A stretch of DNA of 45,526 nt from an uncultured Oscillospiraceae bacterium. Lineage in GTDB: Bacteria; Bacillota; Clostridia; Oscillospirales; Ruminococcaceae. Within the stretch, counting starts at the first letter, position 1, and every line of letters begins with the position of its first letter. Where the stretch lies: the NCBI GenBank assembly GCA_949737515.1, contig CATJCP010000224.1, positions 1 to 45,526 of the forward strand, given 5' to 3'. The notes beneath the pieces are model-generated. The model made no database searches. It saw only the letters and a program-made list of their open reading frames with translations, and was not told the DNA's origin. Below, piece after piece: positions 15,591-23,945 of this stretch. A program made the position numbers and the translations under genes.

Positions 15591-15902
15591 ATGAACCTTG
15601 ATCCTCCTTTTCCCCGATTGACAGCAATCGGAAATTCCAATCTTTTGCATACCATATACTGATTGCAGGAAAAGGCCATATAATGCCGCCGATTTTACTT
15701 ATAAGAGCGTAAGAGCATGATTAGGCAGAGATTTGATATCCAAAAGCTTCCAATTTTGTAACCTTTCCATAAGATGGAAGCCCTCAAGCGTCCCCAGTTC
15801 CTATATATGAAAAAAGCCGTTAATCGACAAAGCGACCAAGTCATCCGCAAGCAGGTATCTGTGTGTATCCAGCCCGCCTTCCGGCGGCTGCACATTGCAT
15901 AC
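15591..15902 (-). other. Long 5' leader of rny, no recognised motif
   Basis: About 310 bases separate the predicted transcription start from the rny start codon. The leader contains the hairpin CAGCCGCCGGAAGGCGGGCTG near its 5' end, an AACGGCTTTTTTC stretch, and the repeat GGCTTCCA...TTGGAAGC followed by TTTT that could act as an attenuator. I recognise no riboswitch or small-RNA family. RNase Y genes are known to be autoregulated in some species, which would fit a structured leader, but that is inference. Confidence 0.4.
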
Positions 15903-15907
15903 ATCTT

Positions 15908-15936
15908 ATTTTAAATCGTACTGAATGTAATGTCAA
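15908..15936 (-). promoter_or_regulatory. Sigma-A promoter of rny
   Basis: On the minus strand TTGACA (15931-15936), a 17-bp spacer and TAAAAT (15908-15913). The expected RNA start is near 15902. Confidence 0.75.
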
Positions 15937-16100
15937 GGGAAATCCCCCACTTCCCCCCAAAAACCATACCCCCAATTTTCAAATTGTTTTTTGGTGATTA
16001 TTCATATTGACATAAAAATATGGCCAGACTGGCACAAAATGGAATTTCCCGCCTATTCCACATATTTTGCACGAATTTCATGGAGCACAGGAGAAACAGT

Positions 16101-16130
16101 CATACTTTTTTCACAAAGTTCCAGTATAAT
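16101..16130 (+). promoter_or_regulatory. Candidate promoter of the UspA-like gene
   Basis: A perfect -10 box TATAAT lies at 16125-16130 with a weak -35 (CATACT, 18 bp away). The RNA would start about 80 bases before the ATG. The remaining DNA from 15937 to 16100 holds nothing I can recognise. Confidence 0.45.
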
Positions 16131-16219
16131 GAAGATATCAGAACTCTAGGGGGTTCCCAGATGCCGGGAAGAGACAATCCACTTCAATATAGAAATCCTA
16201 ATAGGGAAGGAGACAGGCA

Positions 16220-16660
16220 ATGAAACGAACAGCTGTTGGAAAAAGCGGTGAAGACCGCAAGGCAACCGTAGTCTGTGTGACCGATCAATTTCAATGTGAG
16301 AGAATTATACGGGCAGGGCGTTCCATCGCCAATCTGTCTGATACCTCTCTGCTGGTGGTCAGCGTTTCCCCAGTGGACGGCACTGCGCAAAGCGGCGAGG
16401 CAATAGAGCATCTGTTCCGCGTTTCCCAGGAGAACGACGCGGAGATGTCCGTTTTTTATTCAGACAAGGTGATGAAAACTCTGACCACATTTATAAAGAA
16501 GAAACACGCTGTCAATGTTGTGACCGGTATGCCCCGGCAGGAGAATTCCATCCTTTCCAAGATGTGGGAAAAGCTGGGCGGCGTATCCTTTTTTACAGTG
16601 GATGAAAAGGGAGACTTTGTCAATGTGACACAGCTGAAAAGCGGCAGCGAAATCGCGTAA
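16220..16660 (+). CDS. Small UspA-like (KdpD-USP-type) protein
   Basis: This is a 146-residue cytoplasmic protein. The core reads ATVVCVTDQFQCERIIRAGR, TSLLVVSVSPVDG, MSVFYSDKVMKTLTTFIKK and NVVTGMP, an alternating beta-alpha pattern like the universal-stress-protein domain that sits in KdpD sensor kinases (first strand, basic helix, second strand, then a GMP/GxP turn). No kinase domain or ATP-binding G-2x-G-9x-G motif is evident, so it is probably a non-ATP-binding UspA-like protein. AAGGAG lies seven bases before the ATG. The alpha/beta hydrolase gene follows after 50 bp and may be co-transcribed. Function unknown; the family call is tentative. Confidence 0.65.
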   Translation: MKRTAVGKSGEDRKATVVCVTDQFQCERIIRAGRSIANLSDTSLLVVSVSPVDGTAQSGEAIEHLFRVSQENDAEMSVFYSDKVMKTLTTFIKKKHAVNVVTGMPRQENSILSKMWEKLGGVSFFTVDEKGDFVNVTQLKSGSEIA

Positions 16661-16710
16661 CCGCCTTGGGGAAGTCCCCAAAGCTCAAAAAAGGAAGGGA
16701 ATGAAATGGC

Positions 16711-17664
16711 ATGAAAGAAGAAACAGGAAGATTCCTCTCAAAGGACGGAACCTCATCGGTGGCCTATCTCATCTGTTTGCCGGAGGGTCCGGTCAAGGGT
16801 ACCGTACAGATCGTCCACGGAATGTGCGAATATAAAGAAAGGTATGGGGAATTTATAGCATTCCTCACTGGTCATGGGTATGCCTGCTGCGTTCATGACC
16901 ACCTGGGTCATGGGGCCACTGCCCCCACACCAGAGGATCTGGGGTATTTCGGGGAAAACTACGGGTGGAGGTATCTGGTGGAGGATACGGTTCGCCTGTG
17001 CGAAATGGTCCAGGCCAGGCAGGAGCTGGCCGGCAAGCCATATATCCTGTTCGGACACAGCATGGGTTCTTTTGTCGCCAGGCTGGCGGCCCTCCCCCTG
17101 GGCCCTAGGCTCAGCGGCGCGGTCTTCTGCGGCACAGCCGGCGAACATGTGGAAAGCGGCGCGGCCTTAAAGCTGGTGGAAAAGATCATCCAGTCCAAAG
17201 GCCCCCGATACCGCCCTGCTCTGGTGGACAAGATGATGTTCGGCGCGTACAACCGCCGCTTTGGTCCGGTTTACACGGGAAAGGAATGGCTGAGCCGGAA
17301 CGCAGCGGTGGGATATGCCTTTTCCAAGGACCCCCTGTGCAGCTTTACCTTTACGGCTGCAGGGTTCCACGATCTGCTGGAGCTGAACCGAAAGTCCAAC
17401 GAATCCCATTGGTTCCGGTCCATGGACCATAATCTTCCTGTATTCTTTATCGCTGGGGGAAGCGATCCGGTGGGCGGCTATGGCAAGGGCGTCGCCCAGG
17501 CTGCCCGCAGGCTGAGAAAGGCTGCGGGGCAAAAGGCCGGGCTTGTCACCCTAAAGCTCTATCCCGGCGCGCGGCACGAGCTTTTAAACGAGCTGAACCG
17601 CAAGGAGGTCTGCGGCGACATTCTGGCGTGGATAGAAGCATCCGCCAGAACAGTTTCGCTGTAA
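16711..17664 (+). CDS. Alpha/beta hydrolase, monoacylglycerol-lipase-like
   Basis: This 317-residue soluble serine hydrolase is of the Hydrolase_4 (monoglyceride lipase/lysophospholipase) type. The oxyanion region reads VQIVHGMCEYKERYGEF, followed by VHDHLGHG. The nucleophile is S117 in FGHSMGS. The acid is probably the Asp in IAGGSDPVGG, and the base the His in YPGARHELLNE. There is no signal peptide, so it likely works in the cytoplasm on monoacylglycerols or related esters. GGAAGGG lies eleven bases upstream of ATG 16711; two earlier ATGs at 16701 and 16706 are out of frame. It is followed by the hairpin at 17689-17728 and faces ilvN. Confidence 0.9.
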   Translation: MKEETGRFLSKDGTSSVAYLICLPEGPVKGTVQIVHGMCEYKERYGEFIAFLTGHGYACCVHDHLGHGATAPTPEDLGYFGENYGWRYLVEDTVRLCEMVQARQELAGKPYILFGHSMGSFVARLAALPLGPRLSGAVFCGTAGEHVESGAALKLVEKIIQSKGPRYRPALVDKMMFGAYNRRFGPVYTGKEWLSRNAAVGYAFSKDPLCSFTFTAAGFHDLLELNRKSNESHWFRSMDHNLPVFFIAGGSDPVGGYGKGVAQAARRLRKAAGQKAGLVTLKLYPGARHELLNELNRKEVCGDILAWIEASARTVSL

Positions 17665-17688
17665 GGCTGTCATCGACACAAAAACATT

Positions 17689-17728
17689 CCGGCTGTATGG
17701 GGCGGGTCTTCCCACACCATACAGCCGG
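17689..17728. terminator. Terminator-like hairpin between convergent genes
   Basis: CCGGCTGTATGG and CCATACAGCCGG form a perfect 12-bp stem with a 16-base loop. It lies between the ends of the hydrolase gene and ilvN. T tracts are short on both sides. Confidence 0.65.
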
Positions 17729-17758
17729 TTCCTTGTATCTTGATGCTGAATGATATCT

Positions 17759-18262
17759 CTATTTCCTGACTTCCGGTTCCTCTTCGCCCCTGGACATAGC
17801 GGAACATCCGGTGCGGATCATCTTTAAAATAGGGAAGGGCTGCAAAATGGCAATAAAGGAGTCCAGGGTATGGGAGTCTCCCGTCAATTCCAGGATAAAT
17901 ACATCTCCAGTCACGTCCATGATCCCTGCCTTAAACATATTGGCAATATCCACCAGCGCGCCGATCTGGCCCTGAGCTGCCCTCACCTTGACCATAAGAT
18001 GTTCCCGAATGACAGAGGTATCCCGGTCCAGCACCTTTACATGGAGGATATCAATAAGCTTTTCCAGCTGGGATTTCACCTGGTCGATCACATCCTCGTT
18101 TCCCTGGACCACAATGATGATCTGCGTAATGGCGGGATCCTCGGTCTGGGCGGCGACAATGCTGATGATGTTGAAAAACCTTCTGCTCAGCAGTCCGGAG
18201 ATGCGCACCAGAACCCCCTCATGGTTGTTGACCAGTACAGACAGGATATATTGCTTTTCCAT
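17759..18262 (-). CDS. ilvN: Acetolactate synthase small (regulatory) subunit
   Basis: IlvN binds and activates the catalytic IlvB subunit and usually confers feedback inhibition by valine. The 167-residue protein has the typical N-terminal ACT domain (ILSVLVNNHEGVLVRISGLL, residues about 6-25, then FNIISIVA), a second half with MVKVRAAQGQIGALVDIANM and the C-terminal LELTGDSHTLDSFI. The gene starts 19 bp downstream of ilvB, so both are expressed from the T-box-controlled promoter. No ilvC follows; transcription probably ends at the hairpin at 17689-17728. Confidence 0.95.
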   Translation of the reverse strand: MEKQYILSVLVNNHEGVLVRISGLLSRRFFNIISIVAAQTEDPAITQIIIVVQGNEDVIDQVKSQLEKLIDILHVKVLDRDTSVIREHLMVKVRAAQGQIGALVDIANMFKAGIMDVTGDVFILELTGDSHTLDSFIAILQPFPILKMIRTGCSAMSRGEEEPEVRK

Positions 18263-18281
18263 CTTTTCATCTACCTCCCTC

Positions 18282-19973
18282 TCACATCGCGCCGTCTTCT
18301 ATGGTGAGGAGGGGCTCCTCAACGGAGTTTCCCGCCGGCACCATGGGAAGAACGTTCAGATCCCGGTCAATCACACATTCAATCAGCACCGGGATCTCCT
18401 GCTGCAGCGCATCCCGCAGCACCGGCTCGATATCCTCCCGGCAGGCAATCCGGTATCCCTTTATGCCAAAGGCCTCCGCCAGCTTCAGATAATCGGTGGT
18501 CTTTTCCAGGGTGGTCTGCGAGAAGCGGTGGGCGTAAAACAGCTTCTGCCACTGGCGCACCATTCCCAGAACCTCGTTGTTGAACACCATCTCAATAATG
18601 GGAATGTTGTGCTTGGCGGCAGTGGACAGCTCGTTGAGGTTCATATGGAAGCTGCCATCCCCGGCGATGTTGACCACCGTCTGGTCAGGACAGGCCATTT
18701 TGGCTCCCATGGCCGCCCCAAGTCCATAGCCCATGGTTCCAAGGCCGCCGGAGCTGATAAACTGCCTTGCCTTTCGGAAGGTGTAGAACTGGGCTGCCCA
18801 CATCTGATGCTGCCCCACCTCAGTGGTGAGAATCGCCTTTGAATCAGTGAGCCGGTTCAGGGTCTCCAGGATTTCCTTCGGTGTGGCGGCGCTGGGATTT
18901 TTTGAGGATTGGGCAAGGGGATACTGTTCCTTCCACTGGGCGATGTTTGCCATCCACTCCCAGTGGGACTGACGCTCCAGTTTCTGACAAAGAAGGCTGA
19001 GCACCTTTCTGGCGTCTCCCCGAATCCTGGCGGCGATGTGGATATTCTTGTTGAATTCTGCCGGATCAATATCGATATGGATAATGGGCTTGCCCTTGGC
19101 AAAGTTCCCCGCATTGCAGAGCACCCGGTCTGAGAAGCGGGTCCCCACCGCCACAAACAGGTCGCATTCCTTGATAGCCAAGGAGGAAGCCTTGGTTCCG
19201 TGCATCCCCAGCATTCCCATGTAGCGGGGATTGGTCTGGTCAAAGCCGCCTTGACACATCAGCGTACAGGAGACCGGCGCGTCCAGCTTCTCCGCAAACT
19301 CCGCCAGTTCCTTTTCTCCGTCGCTGGAGATAATCCCACCGCCTGCATACAGAAAGGGCCGCTTGCTGGACTGGAGCATATAAAGCACCTGGTTCAGCGC
19401 TTCCTCCCCTATTTCATAGGAAATTTCGGCACTTTTTGGGGGCCGGGGGACATAATCGTAAAGGGCGGCGGTGACGTCCTTGGGAATGTCCACCAGAACA
19501 GGTCCCTTCCTGCCGCTGTTGGCAATGTAAAAAGCCTCCCGGAGCGTGTCCGCCAGGTTTTCGATCCGCTTGATCAGGAAATTATGCTTGGTGACAGGGA
19601 TAGTCACGCCGGTGATATCCACCTCCTGAAAGCTGTCCAGCCCCAGCAGTCCGCAGGGGACGTTGCCAGTGATGGCCACCAGGGGAACCGAGTCCATATA
19701 GGCTGTGGCGATTCCCGTCACCAGGTTGGTGGCCCCGGGGCCGGAGGTGGCGATGCACACCCCGGTTTTTCCGCTGGCCCGGGCGTAGCCGTCCGCCGCG
19801 TGGGCCGCTCCCTGCTCATGGGCTGTCAGAATATGCTTGATTTTTCCTGCTTCCGTATAGTCGTACAGGGCGTCGTAAATATTGAGCACTTGCCCTCCCG
19901 GATAGCCAAAAACAGTGTCTACCCCCTGCTCCAGCAGGCATTCGCAGATGATCTGCGCTCCAGTTAAACGCAT
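18282..19973 (-). CDS. ilvB: Acetolactate synthase large (catalytic) subunit
   Basis: IlvB is the TPP- and FAD-dependent enzyme that joins two pyruvates (or pyruvate and 2-oxobutyrate) in the first shared step of branched-chain amino-acid synthesis. The 563-residue length is standard. Visible motifs are VFGYPGGQVLNIYDAL near 21-36, the catalytic glutamate E53 in TAHEQGAAHAADGYARASG, SGPGATNLVTGIATAYMDSVP, and the TPP-Mg motif GDGSFHMNLNELST in the C-terminal domain. LDSFQEVDITG and PVTKHNFL are typical of biosynthetic AHAS rather than the catabolic AlsS type. AGGAGG lies nine bases before ATG 19973. Its T-box leader links expression to the charging of a branched-chain-type tRNA. Confidence 0.97.
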   Translation of the reverse strand: MRLTGAQIICECLLEQGVDTVFGYPGGQVLNIYDALYDYTEAGKIKHILTAHEQGAAHAADGYARASGKTGVCIATSGPGATNLVTGIATAYMDSVPLVAITGNVPCGLLGLDSFQEVDITGVTIPVTKHNFLIKRIENLADTLREAFYIANSGRKGPVLVDIPKDVTAALYDYVPRPPKSAEISYEIGEEALNQVLYMLQSSKRPFLYAGGGIISSDGEKELAEFAEKLDAPVSCTLMCQGGFDQTNPRYMGMLGMHGTKASSLAIKECDLFVAVGTRFSDRVLCNAGNFAKGKPIIHIDIDPAEFNKNIHIAARIRGDARKVLSLLCQKLERQSHWEWMANIAQWKEQYPLAQSSKNPSAATPKEILETLNRLTDSKAILTTEVGQHQMWAAQFYTFRKARQFISSGGLGTMGYGLGAAMGAKMACPDQTVVNIAGDGSFHMNLNELSTAAKHNIPIIEMVFNNEVLGMVRQWQKLFYAHRFSQTTLEKTTDYLKLAEAFGIKGYRIACREDIEPVLRDALQQEIPVLIECVIDRDLNVLPMVPAGNSVEEPLLTIEDGAM

Positions 19974-20045
19974 GGTTGTTTACCTCCTGTTTTTTCCTTA
20001 CAGATTTCATTTAAATGGTCAACATGGCCCCTCAGAAGCAAAATA

Positions 20046-20079
20046 AAAAGTCTCCGTCCCTTTTTCAGAGACGGAGACG
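20046..20079 (-). terminator. Attenuator terminator of the ilvB T-box
   Basis: On the minus strand CGTCTCCGTCTCTG and GGGACGGAGACTTTTT form the terminator hairpin of the T-box, ending about 70 bases before ilvB. In the antiterminated state its 5' arm would pair with the T-box sequence. Confidence 0.85.
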
Positions 20080-20313
20080 ATTACCGTTCCGCGATACCAC
20101 TCTGTTTGCCTTTGGCTTATGCCAAAAACCCCTCACGCGTCTAACAACACGTTTCCCTTTAACGGTGGAATTCCGTTCTCGCTTACTGGGATGTTCTGTT
20201 CAGCTCGACTGCTCCGAGGGGATGCGGCCATAACCTCCCTACCGCTTTTCACCACCCAGCGGCTCTCTGTGAAGGGGCCTGTTAAGGCCAAGTCCTCATT
20301 GACGCATTTGATA
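20046..20313 (-). promoter_or_regulatory. T-box riboswitch controlling ilvBN
   Basis: The leader contains the T-box core AGAGTGGTATCGCGG (20089-20103, minus strand), a close match to the AGGGTGGnACCGCGG consensus, directly before the terminator. Upstream, AGAGAGCCGCTGGGTGGTG and a long paired stem I region resemble the distal part of clostridial T-box leaders. Uncharged tRNA would bind the specifier loop in stem I and the T-box, favouring antitermination. I could not fold stem I with certainty. GUC (valine) at 20207-20209 is one specifier candidate, within GAGCAGTCGAGCTGAAC; leucine or isoleucine is not excluded. Confidence 0.92.
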
Positions 20314-20319
20314 TTATAA

Positions 20320-20349
20320 AGAATATCGTATTATCCCCCTTTTTGTCAA
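20320..20349 (-). promoter_or_regulatory. Promoter of the ilvBN T-box transcript
   Basis: On the minus strand TTGACA (20344-20349), an 18-bp spacer and TATTCT (20320-20325). The start point near 20313 coincides with the beginning of the T-box leader. Confidence 0.7.
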
Positions 20350-20416
20350 GAGGAAATTTTAAAAATTGCAGGGAACGCCGTTCAACTGGGGCCAATGTCT
20401 CTTTTTGAGTCGCCCC

Positions 20417-21961
20417 TCACATCAGCGCGCCGCTGGCAAATCCCTCATACTCCTGGAGAAACAGTTCCGCGAACTTGTGCATCACAAGGGTGACGGTATC
20501 CCCCTTAAATACCACACAAACCTTCAGCGTTGCCAGGAATTCGTCTATGATGCAGCAGCGCAGGAGAAGGTTTTCCTCCCCCTCCCGGTTGGAAACCCAT
20601 GCGCCGGAGGTGACGCACTCATAGCCATATACCGGGAACTGCTGCGTCTCCCAGCCCCCAAGGCCAAAGGAAAGGGTATGGCTCCCCTCGCCGTTTACGT
20701 AAGACATCCTCCCTATTCCATTGCCGAAGTCAAAGCGAAGCTTTTGGATCCCCATGGCATTTTTCTCCATGGAAAAGGTCTTTCCGCTGATTCTCGCGGC
20801 GGATTCGGGAATCTGGCTGCTTCCCTGGACAGGCTCCATGGAAAGGCCCTTCACCCGCTGCTGCAGCCTGGCAAAATCGGACGCCTCCTTTTCCAGAGCT
20901 ATGGAAGAAGGAGAACATGCCGCGGGGTACAGGGTATCCCATACCGCGCTGAAAACGGCCTGTTCCCCATCGGGCTGGGACTGGACATCTGCTGTCGTCA
21001 CCACCAAAAGCCTCTCCTTCGGCAGGCACATGGCGATCTGTCCCCCCATTCCCAACAGCCCAAAGGCCCCATTGCGCAGCATCCAGAACTGATAGCCGTA
21101 GCCCTGGATGGAATCCGGCCTGCTCCCTGCGGTGCGGTTGTCAATCTGCCGGGAAGTGGCCCTGCGGATGTAATCCTTTGGTATGACCTGGACTCCCTGG
21201 TACATTCCCTCCTGCATACAGGTCAGGGCAAATTTGGCAAAGTCCCTGGGGGTGGCCATAATCCCGGAACCGCCGTGATCAATCCCCATGGGACAGGTGA
21301 GGGCATAGGCTTCTTTACTCACCCCGATCCTGTCAAACACCCTGGGGCGCAGGTATTCCATCAGGGAAACCCCGCTCAGCCGCTGGACCAGGGCCGATAA
21401 GGTATAAGAGGAGCTGGTGTCATAGGAGAACACCGTTCCCGGCAGGTGGGAGGGCTCGCAGAGGAAAAAGGTCTTGACCCAGTCGTCAGTTTGGAACTGC
21501 TTATAGGTGGTTTTCGCATGGGGAGTGGCCATGCGGAGCATATCCTCAATGGTAGTTTGGGCGATAAACGGATGAAGCCCCTGGATCCCCTCCGGCGGAA
21601 GCTTGTCGGGAAAATAGCCGGCAATGGGGTCGGTGAGCTTCAGCTTCCCCTCCGCCTCCAGAAGGCCGATGGCAGCCGAGACAAAGCTCTTGCTGCAGGA
21701 ATAGAGGCGGTGCAGCCGGTTGGGGGCAAAGGGCTTCCAGTACCCCTCGGAGACCAACGCGCCGTCCCTGATGATTTGAAAGCTGTGCATACAGACCGAC
21801 TGGGCCTGCAGACGGTCCAGGAAGTCCAGAATGGCTTGGGAACCGATGCCGGACTCCGCCGGTGTTGCAGCGGGGAGGGGGTGGAACTCGGGGCCTTCTG
21901 CGTATAAGGTGTGCTTTCCGGCAGGGGTTTTGCTGGTGGGAACGCCCTCATAGTACAGCAT
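20417..21961 (-). CDS. Serine hydrolase, class C beta-lactamase/esterase fold
   Basis: This 514-residue protein has a beta-lactamase-family (PF00144) domain in about residues 35-370. The nucleophile motif SxxK is S88-C-S-K91 in LYSCSKSFVSAAIG. The second motif is probably the tyrosine in FSYDTSSSYTLSALVQ, and IDHGGSGIMATPRDFAKF is also typical. No signal peptide is visible, so it probably works in the cytoplasm as an esterase or peptidase rather than as an antibiotic-degrading lactamase. The last 140 residues form an extra beta-rich domain. AAGGATT lies eight bases upstream of the ATG at 21961; seven further codons upstream (21982) lack a ribosome-binding site. Confidence 0.85.
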   Translation of the reverse strand: MLYYEGVPTSKTPAGKHTLYAEGPEFHPLPAATPAESGIGSQAILDFLDRLQAQSVCMHSFQIIRDGALVSEGYWKPFAPNRLHRLYSCSKSFVSAAIGLLEAEGKLKLTDPIAGYFPDKLPPEGIQGLHPFIAQTTIEDMLRMATPHAKTTYKQFQTDDWVKTFFLCEPSHLPGTVFSYDTSSSYTLSALVQRLSGVSLMEYLRPRVFDRIGVSKEAYALTCPMGIDHGGSGIMATPRDFAKFALTCMQEGMYQGVQVIPKDYIRRATSRQIDNRTAGSRPDSIQGYGYQFWMLRNGAFGLLGMGGQIAMCLPKERLLVVTTADVQSQPDGEQAVFSAVWDTLYPAACSPSSIALEKEASDFARLQQRVKGLSMEPVQGSSQIPESAARISGKTFSMEKNAMGIQKLRFDFGNGIGRMSYVNGEGSHTLSFGLGGWETQQFPVYGYECVTSGAWVSNREGEENLLLRCCIIDEFLATLKVCVVFKGDTVTLVMHKFAELFLQEYEGFASGALM

Positions 21962-22169
21962 ATTGGAATCCTTCTTTCTCAATTAGATTTTCAGGCATAT
22001 TGTCCTTTTCATCCATCATACCATACCCCGGACGGCAAAAGCCAGCTGTTTTCATAGGTATTTCAGCAGATATCATTTTCTCTTGCAGCAAATCCGCCGG
22101 GATTCCCCACTATATAGGGAGAAACGGCAGATTTCTAAAAAATTCCGCCGCTTTTTTCCCAAAAGGTTA

Positions 22170-22198
22170 TTGACCGGTTTTCTTCTGGCGTGTAGAAT
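22170..22198 (+). promoter_or_regulatory. Sigma-A promoter of the GHL10 lipoprotein gene
   Basis: TTGACC (22170-22175), a 17-bp spacer and TAGAAT (22193-22198) match the vegetative consensus well. The leader to the ATG at 22327 is about 120 bases. The remaining DNA between 21962 and 22169 shows no gene and no motif I recognise. Confidence 0.7.
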
Positions 22199-22326
22199 AA
22201 AACAAGGCCCATATTACAAACATAGCCTTCAGGCTGGGCTCATAGGATAGACATAGCAAACCGATGGAAAAAAGACGCAGCTGGACGCCGTGCCTTTTCC
22301 CGTAATGATTTATAGGAGGAAACACC

Positions 22327-23814
22327 ATGACCAAACGAGGTTCATTTGACAAGAAGGCCCGAAACCTAGCCCGGATGGGAACCGCCTTCCTGCTGGCAGC
22401 TTCTATGCTGTTGGCTGCCGGATGCGCCCCCAGAGAAGCCGCCCCCATATCCAACGCGGATACGTCAGACCCACAGGCTGCTTTAGGCCACAGTCAATCT
22501 TCCGCCCAGGAAGTCCGAGAGGAAGAAGAACCGCTTCCCGACACCCTGATGATCACCACCTCAACCAACCAGTTTGCCGCCGGGAAAAAGATTATTATCA
22601 AGCCCTCCTCCAGTCAGAGCAGCGAACCCGCCGGAAAGCCCGCCTCCATTAAAGTGCTCCCGGTTTCTGGGTCACAGTCCGGCGTGGAACAATCTACGGC
22701 AAGAATCCCCGTTCCCGATGAGCTGCGGGGTATATGGATCTCCTATCTGGACTTTAACTCCCTGTTGAAAAACCAGAGTTCCTCCGCTTTCCAGGTAAAC
22801 ATCGCAAATGCTTTTGACCAGATCGCTTCTATGGGGCTGAATACCGTGTTTGTGCAGGTCCGCCCCTATGGGGACGCCCTGTACCAATCCCAGTATTTCC
22901 CCTGGTCCCACACTGTCACCGGAACCGAGGGAAAGGATCCCGGCTTTGACCCCCTCTCCATCATGGTTAAGGAGGCCCATCAGCGGGGCCTGCGGGTGGA
23001 AGCCTGGATCAATCCCTACCGCATCCGCAGCGGCAACTCCTCTGTTGCCCTCAGCGCCTCAAACCCCGCGTACAAATGGCTCCAGCAGGGGGACAGCGCG
23101 GTGATCCAGTACAACGGCGTGATCTCGTATAATCCCGCCAGCCAAAAGGCACAGCAGTTGATTGCCGACGGCGTGGCGGAAATTGTAAAGGGTTATGATG
23201 TGGACGGAATCCATTTTGACGACTACTTCTACCCTACTACCGACGCGGCCTTTGACCAGTCCAGCTACAAGGCCTATCAGGGGGCGGGGGGCACGCTCTC
23301 CCTCGCCCAGTGGCGGCGGCAGAATGTGGATGACCTGATCAAAAAGGTCTACACAACTGTCAAGGCAATCGATCCCTCCGTACAATTCGGCGTCAGCCCC
23401 CAGGGAAACAACGACAACAACCTCAACGGACAATATGTGGACGTCTCAAAATGGCTTACCGGGGCAGGGTATGTGGACTACATCTGCCCGCAGATCTACT
23501 TTGGCTATCAGAATAGCACCCATCCCTTTTCCCAGACAGCCAGCCAGTGGAACAACATGATTTCCACTACCGGCGTTCGGCTCTATATAGGCCTTGCTGC
23601 CTACAAGCTGGGCACAGTGGACAACTGGGCCGGAGACGGGGCCGGAAAAACCGAGTGGACCTCCACCAGCGATATCCTCTCCCGCATGGTGCAGACCGGG
23701 CGGAACCAGAGCCATTACGGAGGGTTTATTCTCTTCCGGTACGACTCCCTCTTTTCCGCCTCCGGCACCCAAATCCAAAGGGAAAAGCAGAATTTAAAGG
23801 CGATCCTGAAATAG
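22327..23814 (+). CDS. GHL10-family glycoside hydrolase-like lipoprotein
   Basis: This 495-residue secreted lipoprotein has a lipobox cysteine C33 in MLLAAGC. A Ser/Glu-rich linker (about 40-130) leads to a GHL10 (PF02638, formerly DUF187-like) TIM-barrel domain. It contains ELRGIWISYLDFN, MGLNTVFVQVRPYGDALY, SQYFPWSHTVTG, FDPLSIMVKEAHQRGLRVEAW, the acidic pair D298-D299 in YDVDGIHFDDYFYP and VQFGVSPQGNNDNN. Bacillus YngK is a relative. These proteins are thought to act on cell-wall or extracellular glycans; no confirmed substrate is known to me. GGAGG precedes the ATG. The next gene encodes an amidase with a degenerate version of the same domain, suggesting a shared role in envelope remodelling. 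Confidence 0.92.
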   Translation: MTKRGSFDKKARNLARMGTAFLLAASMLLAAGCAPREAAPISNADTSDPQAALGHSQSSAQEVREEEEPLPDTLMITTSTNQFAAGKKIIIKPSSSQSSEPAGKPASIKVLPVSGSQSGVEQSTARIPVPDELRGIWISYLDFNSLLKNQSSSAFQVNIANAFDQIASMGLNTVFVQVRPYGDALYQSQYFPWSHTVTGTEGKDPGFDPLSIMVKEAHQRGLRVEAWINPYRIRSGNSSVALSASNPAYKWLQQGDSAVIQYNGVISYNPASQKAQQLIADGVAEIVKGYDVDGIHFDDYFYPTTDAAFDQSSYKAYQGAGGTLSLAQWRRQNVDDLIKKVYTTVKAIDPSVQFGVSPQGNNDNNLNGQYVDVSKWLTGAGYVDYICPQIYFGYQNSTHPFSQTASQWNNMISTTGVRLYIGLAAYKLGTVDNWAGDGAGKTEWTSTSDILSRMVQTGRNQSHYGGFILFRYDSLFSASGTQIQREKQNLKAILK

Positions 23815-23829
23815 CGAACATTCCACCGA

Positions 23830-23872
23830 AAAAGCCCGCCTGTGGGGGAAATCCCTCTACAGGCTGGCTCTT
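23830..23872 (+). terminator. Hairpin after the GHL10 gene
   Basis: AGCCCGCCTGT and ACAGGCTGGCT form an imperfect stem around a gggggaaatccctct loop followed by CTTTCGTT. It may end the GHL10 transcript or only partly attenuate it before the amidase gene. Confidence 0.55.
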
Positions 23873-23945
23873 TCGTTAGAACGGCCCCTCCGGCAGGACA
23901 GCCCTAAATAGGGCCTTCTGTGCCTGCTCCTAAGGGCCTGACAAA

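Noticed and set aside
15651-15902. rny leader as 6S RNA, SRP RNA or c-di-GMP riboswitch
   Set aside because: I looked for the SRP GGAAGG loop context, the 6S bulge arrangement and the c-di-GMP-I core and found no satisfactory match.
15695-15904. A 69-codon frame in the rny leader as a small protein or leader peptide
   Set aside because: Its start coincides with the predicted transcription start, there is no ribosome-binding site, and the translation is unremarkable.
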